NCBI GenBank assembly: GCA_945877125.1
Contig: CAMCQT010000002.1
Location: 1 to 64,000, forward strand
From: Candidatus Brevifilum fermentans
GTDB lineage: Bacteria > Chloroflexota > Anaerolineae > Anaerolineales > Villigracilaceae
Direction: 5' to 3'
Length of the DNA stretch: 64,000 nucleotides
Shown: positions 9,624 through 17,113 of the stretch, one piece after another
Layout of the letters: every line of letters starts with the position of its first letter
Numbering within the stretch: position 1 is the stretch's first letter
Made by a program: the position numbers and the translations under genes
The notes under the pieces: generated by a model
Databases searched by the model: none
What the model was told of the DNA's origin: nothing
The model's input: only the letters and a program-made list of their open reading frames with translations

Positions 9624-10679
9624 ATGCAAGCGCCTGTACATCATATTGTTGGACTTACTTCGATTGTGCGTGAGCGGCTTTTGCCGATCTCAGGTACGGT
9701 GCTTGTGCGTCTTAATCAAAAGGTTAATACTAGCGACGTGATCGCTGAAGCAAACTGGGCACGTGAGCATGTCTTGTTGGATATCGCGCGGATATTGGGT
9801 GTGAGTTCCAGTCTGGCAGATCGCCTTATAAAATGCAAAGTGGATGACCGTCTTGCCGCCAGTACCGAGATCGCAGTGGGCAAGGGACTTTTTCCGCGCA
9901 GCGTTTCCACTCCGCGTGAAGGTCGTGTGGTGGTCGTAGGCGGCGGGCAAGTGCTGATGGAAGTAGGCGAGTCAAAACTGGAATTGCGTGCGGGTATCTC
10001 TGGCACCGTGGTTGAGATCATCCCGAACCGCGGTGCGGTCATTCAAACTGCGGGCGCGTTGGTGCAGGGTGTTTGGGGCAATGGACGCATTGATTCGGGG
10101 TTGTTGGTCAACCTTGCTGAAAAACCAGATAGCGTGCTTACCGCCGAACGGCTGGACGTGAGTATGCGCGGATTTGTCATTCTGGCTGGCATCGTCAAGG
10201 ATGCTGAGACACTAAAAGCCGCAGCAGATTTGCCTGTGCGCGGGTTGATCCTCTCCAGTTTGTATCCATCCCTAATTCCGCAGGCGCGTGAGATGCGTTA
10301 CCCGATCCTCTTGACTGATGGTTTTGGTCCGCTGCCAATGAATTCTGCCGCATATAAACTGCTTAGCACAAATATCAAACGCGATGTCACCGTGAACGCA
10401 GAAGCAAATGATCGTTATAGCGGCTCGCGCCCTGAAGTAATCATCCCCCTGCCTGTTTCCACGGATCTGCCTGCTCTTCACGAAATGGAAAAATTAGCGC
10501 CGGGGCTGCAAGTTCGTATGCGCCGTCCGCCTGCAATCGGGATGATCGGCTCGATCATTGCTATAAAACCCGGACTGACCACGCTCTTGAGCGGCTTACG
10601 CGCACATGCGGCTGAGATCAAACTTGAGAATGGCGAAACGATTGTTGCGCCTCTCGTAAACCTTGAAGTTGTGGGATAA
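9624..10679 (+). CDS. Barrel-sandwich-like protein after the MutL homologue
   Basis: A 351-residue protein. Residues about 85-150 contain beta-rich stretches with REGRVVVVGGG and AGISGTVVEI, resembling a duplicated biotinyl/lipoyl-type barrel-sandwich hybrid but without the modified lysine. The rest, with repeated V-R-G-L-I-L-S-S and P-I-L-L-T-D-G segments, is predicted alpha/beta. I do not recognise a named family. It begins 3 bases after the MutL-like stop and closes the tightly packed run of seven genes, so it probably acts with that ATPase. Confidence 0.7.
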   Translation: MQAPVHHIVGLTSIVRERLLPISGTVLVRLNQKVNTSDVIAEANWAREHVLLDIARILGVSSSLADRLIKCKVDDRLAASTEIAVGKGLFPRSVSTPREGRVVVVGGGQVLMEVGESKLELRAGISGTVVEIIPNRGAVIQTAGALVQGVWGNGRIDSGLLVNLAEKPDSVLTAERLDVSMRGFVILAGIVKDAETLKAAADLPVRGLILSSLYPSLIPQAREMRYPILLTDGFGPLPMNSAAYKLLSTNIKRDVTVNAEANDRYSGSRPEVIIPLPVSTDLPALHEMEKLAPGLQVRMRRPPAIGMIGSIIAIKPGLTTLLSGLRAHAAEIKLENGETIVAPLVNLEVVG

Positions 10680-10723
10680 TATCTACGTTATTATTAATGA
10701 AAAAATAACCAGGAGAGTGCTTG

Positions 10724-11308
10724 ATGTCTTTCGATGAACCCAATTCCGATGATTTTGGAGAAGCCCCGCTTCCTGAGGAAGCAAATAATAATCGCACATT
10801 TATGATTGCGGTTGGTATTTTAGGCGGAATCATACTGATTTCCGTGGCTTGTCTTGGCGCGGTGTATTTATTCAGCAGACAAAATAAGGCGACTACGCAA
10901 CAGACTAATGTATCAGCTGCGGCTACTACAACGGCTGCTGCACTGCAGTTGTTCATTGATCAATCTTTGACAGCTACATTCGAAGCCGCCATTCTGCCTA
11001 CCATCACATCCACTCCGCTGCCCACTGCAACTCCGCCAGTGAGCGCCCCATCTCCTGTAAATACACCTGACCCAGCCAACCCCCCAGGATTAGCGGGGAC
11101 GCAAGTCGCAGCCACAGCTACTGTTGGCGCGGCTTATACTCAAGCCGCTGCCGCACAGCTTACGATTGTGCCTACTACGACCGCCCTAGCCGGTACTGGT
11201 TTTGCGGATGAATACGGTTTGCCCGGACTTGTGGTTATGGCGCTTGCCTTTGTGATCGTGATTTTGTTTGCACGCAGACTGCGAACTGCTCCAGAGACGA
11301 AACGATAA
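10724..11308 (+). CDS. LAxTG-type sortase-anchored surface protein
   Basis: A 194-residue protein starting at the ATG at 10724, with AGGAG 8 bases upstream; a TTG directly before it is less likely. A transmembrane helix at about residues 25-50 is followed by a Thr/Pro/Ala-rich extracellular stretch of about 100 residues. The C-terminus has LAGTG, then a hydrophobic helix and a basic RRLR tail, which is the standard order of a cell-wall sorting signal; LAxTG is the motif known for class E sortases. The sortase at 15727-16638 is a candidate partner. With two membrane segments, a simple hinge protein is an alternative. Confidence 0.7.
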   Translation: MSFDEPNSDDFGEAPLPEEANNNRTFMIAVGILGGIILISVACLGAVYLFSRQNKATTQQTNVSAAATTTAAALQLFIDQSLTATFEAAILPTITSTPLPTATPPVSAPSPVNTPDPANPPGLAGTQVAATATVGAAYTQAAAAQLTIVPTTTALAGTGFADEYGLPGLVVMALAFVIVILFARRLRTAPETKR

Positions 11309-11326
11309 GCAATTTCTAAAAAAATC

Positions 11327-11357
11327 AGGGCTATCCAGAAAATGGATAGCCCTTTTG
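11327..11357 (+). terminator. Intrinsic terminator
   Basis: A 10-bp stem, AGGGCTATCC with its complement and a 7-base loop, is followed by TTTTGTGTTT. It sits just after the LAxTG gene and before a converging gene. Confidence 0.8.
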
Positions 11358-11389
11358 TGTTTAAAGATGTGAAAAACTCGGTAATATTT

Positions 11390-12031
11390 TTATCCAAACC
11401 GTTCTTCACGCCAGACATCTGCTCGGTTGTGATACCCTGCTTGCTCCCAAAATCCGCGCTTGTCGCGCGGCATGAATTCCAAAGACCTTAGCCACTTGGC
11501 ACCCTTCCAAAGATAGGGAGTCTCCAAATCTTTTTGAGCGGGGATAAAGCCCACCATGCCGCGCAGGGGATAGCCGTGGTCGGGCGTGATCGGTTCGCCG
11601 TCCAAATGGGTGGCAAGCAGAAAGTTATCCTGCAAAACTACTTCGAGAGGCAGGTTGACAGTGAAGCCGTATTCGGCATGTTGCATAACGTGCGTGGCAC
11701 TCGGCTTGATCTTGATGATTCCGTTGTCCACCAGCGTTTTGATTGACACACCTTCCCAGGTTGTATCTACCTTGCTCCAGCGTGTGACACAGTGGATATC
11801 CATTTTCATGGTGGTGCGCGGCAGTTGATTGAAATCAGCCCATGACCAGCGTTTTTCTTCTTCTATTTCGCCCCATACGCGCAAATCCCATGTGGCGGGA
11901 TTAAAAGACGGCACAGGACCATAGTGCAAAACGGGGAATTTAACCGTCAACGATTGTCCTGGCGGAAGCCTGCCTTCAGAACGTATGCGGTCTTCTTCTT
12001 TGCGGCGGTCGAAACCTTCAAATGCAAACAT
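11390..12031 (-). CDS. Sulfite-oxidase-like molybdopterin oxidoreductase
   Basis: A 213-residue protein covering the molybdopterin-binding domain of the sulfite oxidase/MsrP (YedY) superfamily. The segment M-D-I-H-C-V-T-R-W-S near residue 80 contains the invariant cysteine that ligates molybdenum, and HGYPLRG near residue 150 is the conserved cofactor-binding loop. No twin-arginine or signal peptide is visible, so this copy appears cytoplasmic, unlike periplasmic YedY. A GAGG ribosome site precedes the ATG. Its substrate is unknown. It converges with the upstream operon and is divergent from the channel gene. Confidence 0.85.
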   Translation of the reverse strand: MFAFEGFDRRKEEDRIRSEGRLPPGQSLTVKFPVLHYGPVPSFNPATWDLRVWGEIEEEKRWSWADFNQLPRTTMKMDIHCVTRWSKVDTTWEGVSIKTLVDNGIIKIKPSATHVMQHAEYGFTVNLPLEVVLQDNFLLATHLDGEPITPDHGYPLRGMVGFIPAQKDLETPYLWKGAKWLRSLEFMPRDKRGFWEQAGYHNRADVWREERFG

Positions 12032-12173
12032 GATCTACCTCACTTTCTAAAATAGAAACCAATATTGAATAGACTCTGCCTACCCGGTTGATGTTACTTG
12101 CAAAAGATTATAGATTTCTTATCTGACAGGCATGTCAAGGATGGGCACAATCAATGTGCAAGGTAAAATCCTT

Positions 12174-12201
12174 TTGAATTGGAGCGAATACCTCTTATAA
12201 T
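12174..12201 (+). promoter_or_regulatory. Sigma70-type promoter of the channel gene
   Basis: TTGAAT at 12174-12179 and TATAAT at 12196-12201 are separated by 16 bases. The ATG at 12232 has AAGGAAAG just upstream. Confidence 0.6.
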
Positions 12202-12231
12202 AGTCGAAAACATAAAACATAAGGAAAGAAA

Positions 12232-14127
12232 ATGAAATCTCCTACTTTTAAGCAACGTTTTCAATATTGGTTCGATAATTACATGTCGCGCGGTTCAAGC
12301 GCGATGCTCACTGGGCTGTTTGTCCTCTCTGCATTAATTATTTTCATTGTCGCAGCGCTGGTGAAGCTAACCAACTCCGCGCCCGATGGAGCAAGCTTTT
12401 TTCAAATCGTATGGATGGGATTGTTACGCACCCTTGATTCTGGCACGATGGGCGGAGATACAGGCACTCCCTTCTTTCTCTTCATGATGCTGGTCGTTAC
12501 CTTCGGGGGCGTTTTCGTTGTCAGCGCGTTGATCGGTATTATTAATAATGGTCTCGAAGACAAAATGGATGAACTCCGCAAGGGGCGTTCGGCTGTTTTA
12601 GAGAATGACCACACCCTCATCCTTGGTTGGAACACGCAGATATTTACCGTTATCTCCGAAATCATCCTTGCCAATGAAAGCCGCAAGAGCGGTGCAGTCA
12701 TCGTTGTGTTGGCTGACCAGGATAAGGTCGAGATGGAAGATGCGATCAATGACCGTATCTCCGATAAAAAAAACACGCGTATCATCTGCCGCTCGGGCAG
12801 TCCCATTGACCTGACCGATCTTGAAATCGCCAGCCCGCACACCGCGCGTTCTATCATCGTTTTGGCTGACGGTGCAGACCCCGATACGCATGTCATCAAG
12901 TCTGTTTTGGCGCTCACCAATAACCCCAATCGCCGCGCAGAGCCGTATCATATTGTCACCCAAATCCGCGACCCCAAGAACATGGACGTGGTCAAGATGC
13001 TCGGCGCGAAAGACCTCGTGCAGCCCATCCTCACCAACGAACTCATTGCACGTGTCGTCGCGCAGACCTCACGCCAGAGCGGCTTGTCCCTTGTTTATAC
13101 CGAGTTGATGAACTTTGGCGGCGACGAAATTTATTTCAAACAAGAGCCTGAACTTTCTGGCAAAACCTATGGTGAAGCGTTGCTGGCTTACGAAACTTCC
13201 ACGTTGATGGGCATTCGCAAGGCAGACGGAACCATCACCATGAGTCCCGCCACAGACACACGCATTCAATCGGGCGATCAGATTTTTGTGATTGCCGAAG
13301 ATGACGACAAGATCAAACTTTCTGGACTTTCCCGCATCCCATTTGACGAGAGCCTGATTCAGGTTTCTGGAGCAGTTTCCAAGCCCAAGCCTGAGAAAGT
13401 GCTCATCCTCGGCTGGAACCGTTCCGGCGCCACCATCATCCGCGAGTTGGATAATTATGTTGCCAAAGGTTCACAGGTGTTGATCGTTTCAGATATTTAC
13501 GATCTCGAAAAACAACTTCATCTTGAGGTTGGTAAACTCAAAAATCAAAAGGTCACAGTCCAAGAGGGAGATATTCGCAGCCGTGATTTGCTCGAAAGCC
13601 TGGGCGCCACGGAATACGACCATGTTATCGTTTTGGCATACAGTCACCTCGAACAGCAGGAAGCGGATGCGATCACGCTCATCACTTTGCTGCATCTGCG
13701 TGACATTGCCGAACGCGATGAGACCCCATTCTCCATCATCAGCGAAATGCTCGACCTGCGAAACCGTGAACTTGCCGAAGCCGCCAAAGTGGATGACTTC
13801 ATCGTCAGCGAACATCTGATTAGTTTAATGATGTCACAACTTTCAGAGAATGCAGAATTGATGGGCGTCTTTGCCGATATGTTCGACCCCGAAGGCGCTG
13901 AGATATATCTCAAGCCGATCAGCGATTATGTCACCACAGGACAGCCTGTCAACTTCTACACCATCACCGAAGCCGCTCGTCGCCGCGGCGAGACCGCAAT
14001 TGGCTATCGCATAATAAGCGAAAGTCACAATGCTGATAAGGCGTATGGCGTTCACACCAACCCGAAGAAAGCCGAGCGCATCAGCTTCTCTGATCAAGAT
14101 AAGATTGTTGTGATTTCGGAAGGATAA
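12232..14127 (+). CDS. CASTOR/POLLUX-like ion channel with RCK domains
   Basis: A 631-residue protein with two transmembrane helices (about residues 24-46 and 84-106) flanking a pore segment, LLRTLDSGTMGG, at about 64-75. Two RCK/TrkA-N type Rossmann repeats follow, starting with LILGWNTQ near 128 and LILGWNRSG near 391. This order matches bacterial relatives of plant CASTOR/POLLUX. The pore lacks the TVGYG filter of classical potassium channels, so ion selectivity is open; plant relatives conduct cations, with Ca2+ and K+ both proposed. It is transcribed alone between its promoter and a bidirectional terminator. Confidence 0.8.
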   Translation: MKSPTFKQRFQYWFDNYMSRGSSAMLTGLFVLSALIIFIVAALVKLTNSAPDGASFFQIVWMGLLRTLDSGTMGGDTGTPFFLFMMLVVTFGGVFVVSALIGIINNGLEDKMDELRKGRSAVLENDHTLILGWNTQIFTVISEIILANESRKSGAVIVVLADQDKVEMEDAINDRISDKKNTRIICRSGSPIDLTDLEIASPHTARSIIVLADGADPDTHVIKSVLALTNNPNRRAEPYHIVTQIRDPKNMDVVKMLGAKDLVQPILTNELIARVVAQTSRQSGLSLVYTELMNFGGDEIYFKQEPELSGKTYGEALLAYETSTLMGIRKADGTITMSPATDTRIQSGDQIFVIAEDDDKIKLSGLSRIPFDESLIQVSGAVSKPKPEKVLILGWNRSGATIIRELDNYVAKGSQVLIVSDIYDLEKQLHLEVGKLKNQKVTVQEGDIRSRDLLESLGATEYDHVIVLAYSHLEQQEADAITLITLLHLRDIAERDETPFSIISEMLDLRNRELAEAAKVDDFIVSEHLISLMMSQLSENAELMGVFADMFDPEGAEIYLKPISDYVTTGQPVNFYTITEAARRRGETAIGYRIISESHNADKAYGVHTNPKKAERISFSDQDKIVVISEG

Positions 14128-14141
14128 TTTTATTCAAGATG

Positions 14142-14183
14142 ATAATGTCTAAAGGTCTTCAAGACCTTTAGACATTATTTTTT
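14142..14183. terminator. Bidirectional intrinsic terminator
   Basis: A stem of at least 14 bp, AATGTCTAAAGGTC with its complement and a 5-base loop, is flanked by A-rich and T-rich tracts. It separates the converging channel and rlmD genes. Confidence 0.85.
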
Positions 14184-15423
14184 ATATTGCTTCAAAAATT
14201 GAAATTGATTCGATGTGATAGGTCTGGGGGAAAAGATCAAACGGCGTCACTTCCACCAAACGATAGCCCCCAACAATCAGCCTCGCCGCGTCCCGCGCCA
14301 GTGTGGATGGGTCACAGGAGACATAGGCAATGATCTGCGGCTTGATGCTGAGGATCGCATCCAAGGCATATCTTTCGAGTCCTGCGCGCGGCGGATCAAC
14401 GATTGCGTAGGTTGAACTGTCCAACCGACCAGCCAGCCCAGGCAGAATTTCTTCCGCAGCGCCTTCGTACAATTCAACATTGTCAAACTCATCGAGGTTG
14501 ACTGCGAAATCCTCACAGGCTGATTCTGACTCTTCGATCCCAATCACTTGCTGGCATTTTGCCGCAAAGAATTTGCTGAATAGACCCACTCCGCAATATA
14601 CATCCAGCAAAGTAGTGGATGCCGTGACGGGTAACCTCGAAACCAAATGTTCCACCATTTTTTCAGCCATCTTTGTGTTGACCTGAAAGAAAGAAGCCGC
14701 AGAAACGCGGAAATCTTTGCCTAAAATTTTGAAGATGAGATTATCCTGTCCTGCAATGACGACCGCGTGTTCATCAAATAAATGAACAACTGAAACATCC
14801 GCTTCAATTTCAAGTTCAGGCGTTTCAGGGTCTTCGGATTCGAGCACGAGCATTAACTCTTCATCCAGCCCTGCGCGCAGAGATACGCGTTCTACATCTT
14901 TGTTTGATTCGAATTGCAATTCGGGCCAGAATGCGTTGATCCCTGTTTCGGGTAGATGGCACTCTTCGATTGGTAGGGTGGAATTTCCCTTTGCGTTTAT
15001 AAATCCAACCTTGCCCTCTGCTGTAAGATGGAATTGCACATGGTTGCGATAATTCCACTCAAGCGGCGATGCGACCATTTGCATGACGGGCGGGTTTTCA
15101 ATTTTTCCAATCCGCTGCAACTGGTCGCGCAGAATTTCTGTCTTTGCCTGCAATTGTTTTTCGTAAGGCAGGTTTTGATAATGACAGCCGCCGCATTTCT
15201 CAAAGTGTTTGCATTTTGCGTCTATTCTTTCGGGCGATGCTTTTAATAGTTCAAGTAATTTTCCGCGCGCAAAATTTTTCTTGTCTTCTGTCAATTCCAG
15301 ACGAACCTGTTCGCCAGGCAAGCCAAAAGGCACGAACACCGCGCGTCCATCGGGCAGGCGTCCCATGGCTTCTCCGCCGTAGGTCAGTTTTTCGAGCAGG
15401 ATGTCAAATGTAAGATTGGTCAT
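14182..15423 (-). CDS. rlmD: 23S rRNA (uracil-C5)-methyltransferase, RlmD/RumA family
   Basis: A 413-residue class I methyltransferase that would use S-adenosylmethionine to make 5-methyluridine in rRNA. A TRAM-like domain occupies residues 1-60. Four cysteines in the pattern CKHFEKCGGCHYQ near 70-82, with an upstream partner, suggest the usual [4Fe-4S] site. The SAM-binding motif LLDVYCGVGLFS is near residue 270, and DPPRAGLE precedes the catalytic nucleophile in YVSCDPSTLARD near residue 370. Bacterial paralogues modify U747, U1939 or tRNA U54, so the exact target is not certain. Confidence 0.85.
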   Translation of the reverse strand: MTNLTFDILLEKLTYGGEAMGRLPDGRAVFVPFGLPGEQVRLELTEDKKNFARGKLLELLKASPERIDAKCKHFEKCGGCHYQNLPYEKQLQAKTEILRDQLQRIGKIENPPVMQMVASPLEWNYRNHVQFHLTAEGKVGFINAKGNSTLPIEECHLPETGINAFWPELQFESNKDVERVSLRAGLDEELMLVLESEDPETPELEIEADVSVVHLFDEHAVVIAGQDNLIFKILGKDFRVSAASFFQVNTKMAEKMVEHLVSRLPVTASTTLLDVYCGVGLFSKFFAAKCQQVIGIEESESACEDFAVNLDEFDNVELYEGAAEEILPGLAGRLDSSTYAIVDPPRAGLERYALDAILSIKPQIIAYVSCDPSTLARDAARLIVGGYRLVEVTPFDLFPQTYHIESISIFEAI

Positions 15424-15480
15424 ATTTTCCAGAATTCTTTTTAGATTTACAGGGTATTATTTTTGAATTATAACGCGAAC

Positions 15481-15520
15481 AAAAAGAGGAAAGACCGGCA
15501 ATTTGGTCTTTCCTCTTTTT
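15481..15520 (-). terminator. Intrinsic terminator of the sortase operon
   Basis: A 16-bp stem (AAAAAGAGGAAAGACC with its complement, 8-base loop) has T-runs on both ends. It lies just past the end of the minus-strand sortase and small membrane protein genes. Confidence 0.85.
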
Positions 15521-15542
15521 GTTCGCTGCTTCTTCCAATATT

Positions 15543-15716
15543 TTATTTTAAGAAGAATGAGAGAGAAACAATCGCGACGACAAAGAAACCAGCCAACATA
15601 CCAATGCGCTTAAGGTCTTTCTTTACCGTGGTGTAATCGGGATTGAACTCGGGGCGCGGTGTAGCTGTGGCAGCGATGGGCGCAGACTGAATTACTCTTT
15701 TGTTTTTCTTAGCCAT
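15543..15716 (-). CDS. Small single-span membrane protein next to sortase
   Basis: A 57-residue protein from the ATG at 15716, which has an AGGAG site; longer in-frame starts run into the sortase gene. A basic head (KKNKR) and a short polar segment precede one transmembrane helix at residues 38-56, which ends the protein. It begins 10 bases after the sortase stop and shares its terminator, so the two are co-transcribed. The topology is similar to SecE-like or sortase-accessory peptides, but no family can be assigned. Confidence 0.65.
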   Translation of the reverse strand: MAKKNKRVIQSAPIAATATPRPEFNPDYTTVKKDLKRIGMLAGFFVVAIVSLSFFLK

Positions 15717-15726
15717 TTTAATTCTC

Positions 15727-16638
15727 CTAGTTTTGGTATCGCGCAAAGACAACAATGCGCTGTTTATCAACAAGATATGGGTAGCACGAGATTAGTGTAA
15801 CGGTTGGGCTGCCGCTGGATGCCATCACTTCCACGGCGGTTGGTTCAACTAAAACGGTGCGGTCAACGATGTAAACATACTGCCGCTGTTGTGTGTAGAT
15901 GATGATCTGGTCGCCGGGTACAAGCCGATCCAAATAGCGGAATAATTCGCCGTAGACATCGTTGTGCGCCGAAAGGACAACGTTCCCATCCTGACCTGGG
16001 TCTGGGGAGCCAACATATTGCCCGACTCCCTTTTTGAGTTGTTCCCATCCATCGCCTTGCACAACGGGCGCGTCAATGTTAATCGAAGGGATTTGGATGC
16101 GGATCGCCTGATCTGGCGCAGATGTGGGAACAGGTATGTTTGCAAGTGACTGTACCATCGGGCGCAGGTGATCGGGAATTTCTGCTTCGTTGGGCTGCGT
16201 GTTGCCCTGTGCGTCTGGCGGGACGTGTCCTGAGGGAAGGACGACTGCCATGACTAGCGGCGTTGGTGTGGCTGTTTCGGGGTTGAGCGCTGCGACCACT
16301 TCGGTATTGAGCGTGCGGAGCAGTCCAAGACCATTCAGCAGTACACCGATCAGTCCGATCACCGCCAGCACTTCCACGCCAAGCAGAATGCGATCCATGA
16401 ATTTACGGCGTGGGTTGGCGGGGAGAGGCTCGGGCGTGGATTCTCTCGCTTCTGCCGTATCAACTATCGGCGTAGACTGATGCGAGTCAAAATCAGATAG
16501 ATCAGGCGCGACCGAGATCACGCGTCCTGTGCGGCGAAAATGTTCCAGACGTTCCTTGCGGGCGCCGCGTCTTTTTTCCACCAACAGGCGGCGAAGTTCT
16601 TCCACAGTGAGTTCTTCGGGTGTTTTGCGTCTTGCCAT
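15727..16638 (-). CDS. Sortase family transpeptidase
   Basis: A 303-residue membrane-anchored cysteine transpeptidase. The first 75 residues are a charged cytoplasmic tail and one helix spans about 82-105, followed by a Pro/Thr-rich linker. The sortase domain fills the last 130 residues, with catalytic His in LSAHND, Cys in TLISCYP and Arg in DKQRIVV. This resembles class D/E/F enzymes rather than SrtA. The start at 16638 is supported by a TATAAT at 16649-16654. A candidate substrate with an LAGTG signal is at 10724-11308. Confidence 0.85.
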   Translation of the reverse strand: MARRKTPEELTVEELRRLLVEKRRGARKERLEHFRRTGRVISVAPDLSDFDSHQSTPIVDTAEARESTPEPLPANPRRKFMDRILLGVEVLAVIGLIGVLLNGLGLLRTLNTEVVAALNPETATPTPLVMAVVLPSGHVPPDAQGNTQPNEAEIPDHLRPMVQSLANIPVPTSAPDQAIRIQIPSINIDAPVVQGDGWEQLKKGVGQYVGSPDPGQDGNVVLSAHNDVYGELFRYLDRLVPGDQIIIYTQQRQYVYIVDRTVLVEPTAVEVMASSGSPTVTLISCYPYLVDKQRIVVFARYQN

Positions 16639-16663
16639 AGCGAAGCGGATTATACCGCAGGCA

Positions 16664-16692
16664 TTGTCAATTTTTGACACTCTCGGTATAAT
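16664..16692 (+). promoter_or_regulatory. tRNA-Val promoter
   Basis: TTGTCA at 16664-16669, a 17-base spacer and TATAAT at 16687-16692 predict a start about 5 bases before the tRNA. The region is shared with the opposite-strand sortase promoter (TATAAT at 16649-16654 on the minus strand). Confidence 0.75.
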
Positions 16693-16703
16693 GTTGGTTC
16701 TTC

Positions 16704-16777
16704 GGGCGGGTAGCTCAGTTGGTTAGAGCACTGCGTTGACATCGCAGAGGTCGTAGGTTCGAGCCCTATTCCGCCCA
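16704..16777 (+). tRNA. tRNA-Val(GAC)
   Basis: A 74-base cloverleaf: 7-bp acceptor stem (with a terminal G-T pair), D-arm TAGCTC...GAGC, anticodon stem CTGCG/CGCAG with loop TTGACAT giving anticodon GAC, and T-arm GTAGG TTCGAGC CCTAT. The discriminator is A. The CCA end is not fully encoded. Confidence 0.95.
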
Positions 16778-16794
16778 CAGTTTGTGACAGTAAA

Positions 16795-17048
16795 CCGTGT
16801 TGACCGAGACGAGTACGTGATTTTTATTCTGCCAGAGAGAAGAAGCATTTAGCTGAAAGCGTCTTCCAGAAACAATCACCGAAAACCACTCGCGAGCGTG
16901 AAACAGAAAGCTTTTAGCGATTAGCTTTTAGCAAGTAAGTTGAACGGATGGCTCCGTTAGAGGCTTAAGAGATGCTTTCGAATGGAAGTAAATCGGGTGG
17001 TACCGCGTGAATCAATTCTCGCCCCGTTGTCGGGTGAGATTTTTTTAT
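16795..17048 (+). ncRNA. T-box leader of thrS, ACC specifier
   Basis: The conserved T-box GGGTGGTACCGCG is at 16995-17007; its TGGT bulge would pair with the uncharged tRNA-Thr end. In Stem I, an AGTA motif is followed by GTGATT pairing with AATCAC, then C-GAA-A-ACC-A. This is the same arrangement as in glyQS leaders and places the threonine codon ACC at 16885-16887. CGAG/CTCG closes the specifier loop below. A terminator hairpin follows. Uncharged tRNA-Thr would therefore allow thrS transcription. No separate promoter is evident between it and tRNA-Val. Confidence 0.92.
17018..17047 (+). terminator. T-box regulated terminator
   Basis: CTCGCCC and GGGTGAG form a 7-bp stem followed by a 7-base T-run. 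The 5' arm can alternatively pair with the T-box sequence in the antiterminator. Confidence 0.9.
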
Positions 17049-17113
17049 TTAAGTTGATGTTGATGGACTCGAAAGTCTCCTGACTTTCGTCTGCAAATAA
17101 AGGAGATGCAAAA

